Shown: in pieces, positions 57,295 through 64,000 of the stretch
Numbering within the stretch: the stretch's first letter is position 1
How the letters are laid out: every line of letters begins with the position of its first letter
NCBI GenBank assembly: GCA_036571765.1
Contig: BROE01000007.1
Coordinates: 2,527,930 to 2,591,929 of the forward strand
Length of the DNA: 64,000 nucleotides
Origin: Plecoglossus altivelis
Lineage: Eukaryota > Chordata > Actinopteri > Osmeriformes > Plecoglossidae
Direction of reading: 5' to 3'
Notes under the pieces: model-generated
Database searches by the model: none
The model's input: the letters and a program-made list of their open reading frames with translations, nothing else
Told to the model about the DNA's origin: nothing
Made by a program: the position numbers and the translations under genes

Positions 57295-59334
57295 CTTTAG
57301 AGGTTTCACATCACAGGCTTTAGGATTTATCAAGTCCATATTTCTTCAGGTCTTAAATAGATTAAATAGAATTAAATAGAGCAACAACATGAATATACAT
57401 CAATACATAACTTCTTTGGGGTAGGTTTCTTAATATGAAGTAAATCCAACCGATAGTGTATCCCCTTCATTGAACCTAAGGGAGTTGCTGTCTCAAAATC
57501 GTCTTGATAAAGCTGAATCTGTCGAGCATGTTTATGCTTGAAATCGTTACTTTTAAAGTATCCACCATCACAAATATCTTCAGAAGTACTTCCTTCATGT
57601 TGTTGGGGTTGCAGGACACTGTTCTTGAACATAGACTTCAGAATTCCCCAAATAGGTACATGTGAATGTAAGCTCCTTTTGTTCAATCTCTACATCAAAT
57701 TGCACAACAAAAACATTGATTTTATAGGCTCAACAATTTCCCACTTTTCCGAAAAGAACTTCTGTCTTGGGGCTCTTTAATTACAGTTAAAGACTGAAAA
57801 AGGATTTTCTAGTTGATCAAAAATGACTCACACCCCACACTTCCATTTACAGTCTGATGAGAGGAAATCTCCCACCACTATTATTTCGCAATGTTCTAGA
57901 AAGTTCCACTGCCTTTTTGGACCACCTAGCCTTCTATCCTGCCAACCCCGAAACTCCTCAGTTTCCTCTTTCTATGTCCTCTTTTCCCACAGGGCTGTCT
58001 AACATTGAGAACACAAGAACACATAGAAACAGAAAAGCCATGCATTTAAACATTTCCAGGGTTTGGAAGAAATCAGGATTAGCTGTGTGCTTACATGAAT
58101 CACTGATCAATAGAACTAGTCATCGGATACTAGCCAGCGTGTTCTCATGGGAGCTTGCTATTAATACAATACAATGTGTCAGTATTTTTCAGACATTTTC
58201 AATTTTTCATTTTATTCTGATGGTGCTGCTTATGTTTTGATGCAGTTTGTAGCAGTTAAAAAAAAAATAACAAAACAACCGTAGAAACGCTTTTTCATCA
58301 CATTTTGGCTAGTCATTGAACGTTGATGAAATTAATTAATTCAATGTACATTCTAAAAACATAACTATAAATGAAATGTTAATACTATTTATGCAGCACA
58401 ACAAACACTTGGCTTTATTCCTGGACACACTATCCACAACCGAAGTGTGTTACATAACGGTATGCTGTAAGATGGCCTATACGCGTGCCTTGCTTGGTAT
58501 CAGTGTTACTGTATCAGCTGTGGCCTATATTCCAGGGCATCTCATACTCAGATTTACAAACAAGAAGCTCCCATTCGAGTGGGGTGTGACTTATACAAGA
58601 TGTGGCTTCTTTAAAAAAAAAAAAAAAGGTTTTGGATCAGGAGAAGGTTTTGGGGTAAACGTTCCTTATCATGAGTACAAGGAGAGCTCCACCTTTGATC
58701 TCTCTCTGTGGTCATGTGTTGTTCACTATCTATGTTAGCATTCTTGTTCCCTATAAAAGATGGTCCTCCAGCCTTCAGACAGAGACATGATTGAGACCTA
58801 AGCCTCATGTCGTGTTGTTAGCTATCATCAGAGGTCAGGTTTTCACTCCCAATCTGCACATTGATTTATACTTACTCAAATCCATAATACCACTGAACTA
58901 AGTCACTCCGTTTATGAAGAGATGGACAAAATGCTTTGGAGAGTTTTGGTTTTGTGAAATTGGGACATTCCTTTTACTTGCTATCTTTACTTTGTCCTGG
59001 TCAGAACCTGTAAACTCTGATAGCATACAAGAACTCAGGTCACATGATGTATTGGGAAGATATAGACAGGATGGCAGGGCAGGCAGACTGGCAGGTGAGG
59101 AATGAACCTGAGCACAAGAAAAGATCGAGAGAAGATCGAACTTTGCAAAGAGTTGATGCTAAAGTATAGTGCTAAAGCGTGTGACTACCAAGGAGCTTAA
59201 ACAACGGTCAGGCGAGTGGATGAAGAAGCGAAGATTAAAGAGCCGATTGGAAGTGATGGAAGGCAAGTGTGTCTGTGGAGCTGGGAGCCAGAAGGTACAG
59301 GGAGAAAGATGGACACAACACTAAACATGGAGAC

Positions 59335-59466
59335 ATACAGGGACTAGAGGATAGCGAGTCACAGGGAGACAGAGGGATACAGGGAGACAGAGGGATCACT
59401 AGGGAGACAGAGGGATCACTAGGGAAACAGAGGGATCACTAGGGAAACAGAGGGATCACCAGGGAA
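59335..59466. repeat. Tandem repeat AGGGAGACAGAGGGATCACT
   Basis: About six 20-bp units upstream of the Rap1GDS1-like gene. Between 57800 and 59330 no gene was recognised. Confidence 0.85.
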
Positions 59467-59712
59467 ACGGATATCCTGGGGACATAGCCTTGACACAGGT
59501 GTGTGCGCGCACTGTCTTGCACAGAACATCTCCATGTCGGTAGGTGTGCTGCTTCTTTGAGCCTGCTGTTGTTGTGACCGGGGAGGACTAGAGAGGAACT
59601 GTCAGCTGGAGAGAAAGCTGAGGGCCTCTTACACGTCAACAGTGGGGAAGGGAGGGAGAGAGGAGGAGCAGCTTTGCAAAGAATTAGGATTTACTCTGAA
59701 TTAGTGTGTGTG

Positions 59713-59745
<33 letters not shown>

Positions 59746-60050
59746 AGAAGGAGAGAGAAACACGACACACGGAGTGGGAAGGAAAAAGAAAAGATGCAGG
59801 TATCAGGACAGGAGAGCAAGTGTCAGCGTGTCCACACAAACCTAACTTGCACGAGCGACAGCAGCATTGCGGGGGTTCAGAATATCAGCTATCAATCACA
59901 AGTAAAGAACCTGCGCTGGGAGCAGAGTGGACTGTAGGTGTGGCTAGAGATGGACATTGTTGGCTACACAGAAGACTTGACCAAGAACCAACCATGGAAC
60001 TCAGGGATTGAACCAGAAGGGACTCGTGTGTGACACAGTCAAGAACAGCC

Positions 60051-63000
60051 ATGGCTAAATGCAAACCAAGTCTACCAGTCCAGCAAGTTCCTAAAGGTGA
60101 GTGGAAACAAGCTGGAGAATCCAGGAGACAGCAAGGCTCCCTGGAGGCCAAATAAAGAAACACTCCCTGGAAGAATGGAATAGATGTGACAGCTTGTGCT
60201 GTTTGTGTTTACTCTTATGCTTATTACGATATTTAAAATAAAAAAACGAGAAATAAGTTTTACGTAAGGTATTCAAAATACAGTACTGTTTAAATCTGTT
60301 CCAGTCAAATTGAACATGCTGCTGACGAGATGTTAGGCACTGCAGACCATACAAAGTAGTATATATCACAAGCTATACATTTTGCTTGAATTCTGGCCAT
60401 GACAACCTGTCTTAACACTTTCCTATTTGAAAGATTTTGTGAATATGGGAAATGACGTGCCACACTCTAGTTAACCCAGTACTGATTATTGATTATTTGG
60501 GCCTGCCAGGGAAAAGGGAGCTTAGTTGTAACACAAACAATGTAGTGGACAAGAGACAAATGAAGGCACAGACGGTACATGTCCAGGTGAGCGATGATGC
60601 AAAGCAGACCGACCTGAGTGGTGGCCAGGTCCAAGGTCTGCTAAGCAGGGGTAGGAGGCAGGGAGGCAGGCAGGGAGGGGGGAAGAACAGCAGTCCTGGA
60701 GGCACAGGAGTCAGAAGTGAGCAACCAAGGGTGAGAGACTACCACTCTAGCTGAACGAAGGTGGATAGGGTTAGTCCGTAGGGTGGTCCGTGATGAGACG
60801 ATAGTAGGCAGATGTGTCTACTGAGCAGGCGGCGTAGCAGGTGTGGCCTGAAACCACTGGAGCAGGGCCGGAACACAAGTAGCTTACCTGGTAGTTGACA
60901 TATACAAAAGAGAGGATGTACTAAATGCTAACAAATGTACAGCTGTTCTATGTTGTGTTCATATCATGTGGGATATGTGGGCTATTTCTTTCCTTGTTCG
61001 GTCAACTGAAAGTTCTTTTCCACCTGTAGACTCTCTTAACCGTGCTTTAGATGCCATCGGAGTCAGCACAGAACTCATCGAGGAGGAACTCAGACCCCAT
61101 CTGGATGTGCTGCTCACCATCGTGCAAGAGAGGAGTGAGCTACACAAACACACACCAGCAGAGCAGTGGTGTTCTGTCATCTCATTAAACTGAGAAGCGT
61201 AGGGGATGGAGAGAGGATGGGCGAAAGGGATAAAGAGAAAAAGGAGGGAAGGAGAGAGGACAGGTAGGTGAGGGAGAGAGGGCTGGGAAAGGAGGGAGGG
61301 CTGGTAGGTGGGAGAGGAGGGAGGGCCGGTAGGTGGGAGAGAGGAGGGAGGGCTGGTAGGTGGGAGAGGAGGGAGGGCTGGGAAAGAAGAGGGAGGGCTG
61401 GTAGGTGGGAGAGAGGAGGGATGGCTGGTAGGTGGGAGAGTAGGGAGGGCTGGTAGGTGGGAAAGAAGAGGGAGGGCTGGTAGGTGGGAGAGAGGAGGGA
61501 GAGAGTACAGGGAGGGCTGGTTGGTGAGGGAGAGAGCTGACCTCTGGATAAACGCTGACACATGCTAAGCCGTATTTGTGTCAGAGTAAAGAAGAGGGTG
61601 AGGGTGACAGGGAGGGGCTTGCAAGGCTGTTGAACATGTACTTACATGTTTTCCAATTGGTGACATGCATTGGTCAAAACTGAAGCCACTTTTTCAGAAC
61701 TCACTTCACACAGTCTGCATTAACACTATGCAGGTGGACTAGACAGTTAATCCCTCCTCCATAACTCACTCAAACCATCGACACAGTTTATACGTCTCAA
61801 GAGAAGCTTGTTTGATCATAACACTGGCAACGTTTCGCACTCAGAAGCATTTATTGTCACTCATAACACACTGGCCAAAAACACTTAGAGAGAGCATTAC
61901 AAAGATTATGGATTTGCGCATATCTTTAAAGTTCAAAAGATTTTTATGACATGAATCTGTATTTCATCATAGAGCAAAAACATACTTTTCACTCAGAATA
62001 CAAATGTTTATACAAGAACGAATCAGAGATATTGCATTTTGCTTCCATTTTTACTCTATGTATAGTATGTAATTTACATACATACAGTGCATATATGCAT
62101 GTACACAAACAACAAAACCAAATTGTCAGTGATAATGTGATTGCAACAGTAAGCACCAGTCTAATCACTCTGTACAGTACTGAGGGTTCTGGTTCTCTCT
62201 CTCTCCTGTATTTGGCCATAATTGTGGCCCTTATCTCACCAAAGACCACCGCCCTTGGTCTTCCTCTCCCCTTGTCCTCCACACATTCTCCCTCTGCCTG
62301 CCCTTCTGCTTTCCCACTAGACCAGGGGTCTCCAATACTAGTCCTCAAGGGCCGCTGCCCTGAAGGTTTTAGATGTTTCCCTGCTCCAGCACACCTGACT
62401 CTAATAAAGGGTCTTTATGAAGCATCCACAGAGCTTGGTAATGGCTCATTCATTAGAATCAGGTGTGCTGGAGGAGGGAAACATCTAAAACCTTCAGGAC
62501 AGCGGCCCTCGAGGACCAGGATTGGAGACCCCTGCACTAGACTGTCTTCCTTCATCCATGTTTCTAAACTGCAAATCATTCCAAAGATGTCCTTCATAGT
62601 GTGGTTTAAAGTCTGATCAAATTGCCATCATCTGTTATTTAAGTAATTATTACAGTTAATATTCTGCTAAGACTTTCAATCTGGTTACTACATAAATACA
62701 CAGCAAATACCATACCTGGGTTTTGAATGTTTTTACCCATTTTGGAAACAACGTGCTTGCATTTGAAAAAAGTGCTTCAAAGAAATTACAGCATTTTACA
62801 GGTGGTGGAGTACATATGCGTGATAGATGCTTTTTCATATATTTAATTATTGCATTTTGTCATGGATTTCTGTCTGAAAAATGGTAGGGTCAATATATGA
62901 GGAGTATTTGCATTTTGTCTTACGCGTGATTCCTTGTCTGTCCAGAGAGGGGCACTCCTGAGCAGGTGGTGATCAGTGGGATCCTACCTGTGCTGGCCCA

Positions 63001-63908
63001 CACCTTTCAGAGCAAAGGTCCTCTCACCCTCATCTCTGCAAGACTCGTGGCTGAACTTGCTCGAGAGCGTGAGTAAGAGCAAAGGATGCATGAAGATGCA
63101 TCAATAACGTACACTCTCAAGGGAATCCAGTTTTGTTGAGTGTGTGTGTGTGTGTTTCAGCTCTAGTGAGGAAGCGGTTCGGGGAGGCAGGGTTGGTGTC
63201 TGCGCTGCTGTGTGTGTTGAGCTGTGGGGATGAGGAAATTCTTCTCTATGCTGGATTGGCCATAGCGCGCATGAGCTACGAAAGCCGTGAGTCCAAGTCT
63301 ACTCAATGCTAAGACATGGCGTCAACAAAGCGTCCTAGCAGTGTGATGGTTACATCATCATGGCATAGCAGCTGTCTGTCTCCCAGCTCTCTCTATTCCT
63401 CTGTCATCCCTGCTTCCTCGTCTGTTCTCTTTCAGATGCTCACCAGGAGGAGCTACTGAGGCAGGGGGTGATGCCCCGCCTGGCAGGGGTCCTGCTCCGC
63501 TGCCATAGCAACAAGGACCTGGAACAGGTGTGTCTGCTGGCCCTATGTAACCTGGGCGACGTCGGGGAGGGGGAGGAGGCGGGGCTGGTCTGGGAGAGAG
63601 GCATGTCCCTGCGTCCCGGAGAGTCACTGTTCCGAGGCGTGTCTCCTCACTCCTGCGGCTTCAGCTCCACCGTTGTCATGGTGAAGCTGTCCCAGTGGGC
63701 GTCGGACCAGTTTGGGGTCAGCATCGAGGTTCTCCAGCGCTGCTCCTCCTCCTTCTGGAACTTTCACAAGATGAAGCATTCAGTCCGCCGCTTCCCACTC
63801 ACTAACCTGAGCTCCTGCCCCAAGTTCTACAAGGTCATCAAGTATTCCGTCCAGAACGTGCCCAAGAGCAGGAGCCTGAAGACCCATGTGTTTCACACTT
63901 TTCTCTGA
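60051..63908 (+). CDS. Short Rap1GDS1-like armadillo-repeat protein with an unrecognised C-terminus
   Basis: Exons 60051-60096, 61030-61134, 62946-63068, 63161-63286, 63436-63908; all phase 1 and GT-AG, 290 residues. Residues 16-133 follow the N-terminus of Rap1GDS1 (smgGDS, a guanine-nucleotide exchange/chaperone protein for small GTPases). DSLNRALDAIGV parallels NLSDTLKKLKI; SGILPVLAHTF, EAGLVSALLCVLSCGDEEIL and AGLAIARMSYESH follow its ARM units. The exon sizes (105, 123, 126) suit one ARM repeat each. One further repeat is in the last exon (LAGVLLRCHS..VCLLALCNLGD). From about 175 to 290 (ending SLKTHVFHTFL) I recognise nothing. Smg-GDS has about 607 residues, so this is either a paralogue or a different short family. 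Exon 1 is supported only by phase and donor. Confidence 0.7.
61255..61525. repeat. G-rich minisatellite, about 24-bp unit
   Basis: About ten copies of GGGAGGGCTGGTAGGTGGGA GAGGA with AAGAAGA variants, in intron 2 of the Rap1GDS1-like gene. Runs of GGG spaced by a few bases could form G-quadruplexes. Confidence 0.92.
62323..62534. mobile_element. Palindromic hAT-type MITE (212 bp)
   Basis: Nearly the whole element is an inverted repeat. The left arm begins CAGGGGTCTCCAATACTAGT and the right arm's complement begins CAGGGGTCTCCAATCCTGGT, both continuing through AAGGTTTTAGATGTTTCCCT to CAGCACACCTGA. The target duplication CACTAGAC is perfect (62315-62322, 62535-62542). It sits in intron 2 of the Rap1GDS1-like gene. 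No coding capacity. Confidence 0.93.
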
Positions 63909-64000
63909 CAGAGACTACAAACATGGTGGACAATAAACTACAAAAGACTCTGGGATGGTAGTTAATGAACTACAAACAGGACAACTGAAGGACCTGGGGG

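Larger units (their letters stand above)
53200..57790 (-). pseudogene. Older decayed ORF split by both hAT insertions
   Basis: Minus-strand blocks lie outside the two hATs and read in order. At 57780-57400 are GGYFKSNDF, LYQDDFETATPLGS. At about 57345-57303 is LKKYGLDK. At 55151-55020 is RLTDDVKPVDTEGI. At 55019-54969 is a GNLG-x-HGLCGYVESFSATY block. After hAT 1 it resumes with CCR and decays. The order matches an uncharacterised, probably transposon-encoded protein family I recall as common in teleost genomes. Stops and frameshifts are frequent. Name and function unknown. Confidence 0.6.

Noticed and set aside
58376..58738. 120-codon frame including a poly-lysine run
   Set aside because: The Lys run is a poly(A) stretch at about 58613-58627 and no domain is visible; probably noncoding.

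Overview
The window is vertebrate nuclear DNA, most likely from a ray-finned (teleost) fish. The evidence is GT-AG introns, multi-exon animal genes (CaM kinase II, a kringle/SRCR/trypsin protease, a TRIM ligase, an AP-2-like factor, a Rap1GDS1-like armadillo protein), very dense CA/CT microsatellites and minisatellites, and Tc1/mariner and hAT transposons. All exon calls were made by hand from splice sites, reading phase and protein similarity remembered from known families. No search was run. There is one assembly gap (556 N, 17142-17697).

Layout. (1) 1-16770, plus strand: the 3' part of camk2g. It starts in the middle of the kinase domain and runs through autoinhibitory segment, a long alternatively spliced linker, hub domain and a 3.7-kb 3'UTR. 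(2) 16770-20985: gene-poor space between convergent genes, holding the gap and a minisatellite. (3) 20986-37876, minus strand: a complete 14-exon prss12 (neurotrypsin)-type gene with signal peptide, kringle, four SRCR domains and a trypsin-like domain. Every intron phase closes. The protease domain has lost features needed for zymogen activation and carries a 136-residue low-complexity tail. (4) 32610-34235, plus strand: an uninterrupted TRIM (RING/B-box/coiled coil/PRY-SPRY) gene lying inside intron 2 of the prss12-type gene, on the opposite strand. (5) 37877-44369: intergenic, with a decayed Tc1-like element and minisatellites. (6) 44370-45938, plus strand: a four-exon gene for a divergent AP-2-like protein with a Gly/Lys/Arg-rich tail. 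(7) 45939-60050: transposon graveyard. It includes a recurrent teleost repeat-family pseudogene, a retroviral integrase fragment, a roughly 197-bp tandem array, a U6 snRNA pseudogene, and two hAT elements with perfect 8-bp target duplications. Both hATs appear inserted in one older decayed ORF. (8) 60051-63908, plus strand: a five-exon gene for a short Rap1GDS1-like armadillo protein whose C-terminal half I do not recognise.

The genes are not an operon and share no obvious pathway. The most unusual content is the apparent pseudoprotease version of neurotrypsin, the nested antisense TRIM gene, the divergent AP-2-like and Rap1GDS1-like proteins, and the layered hAT insertions that can be read from their target-site duplications.
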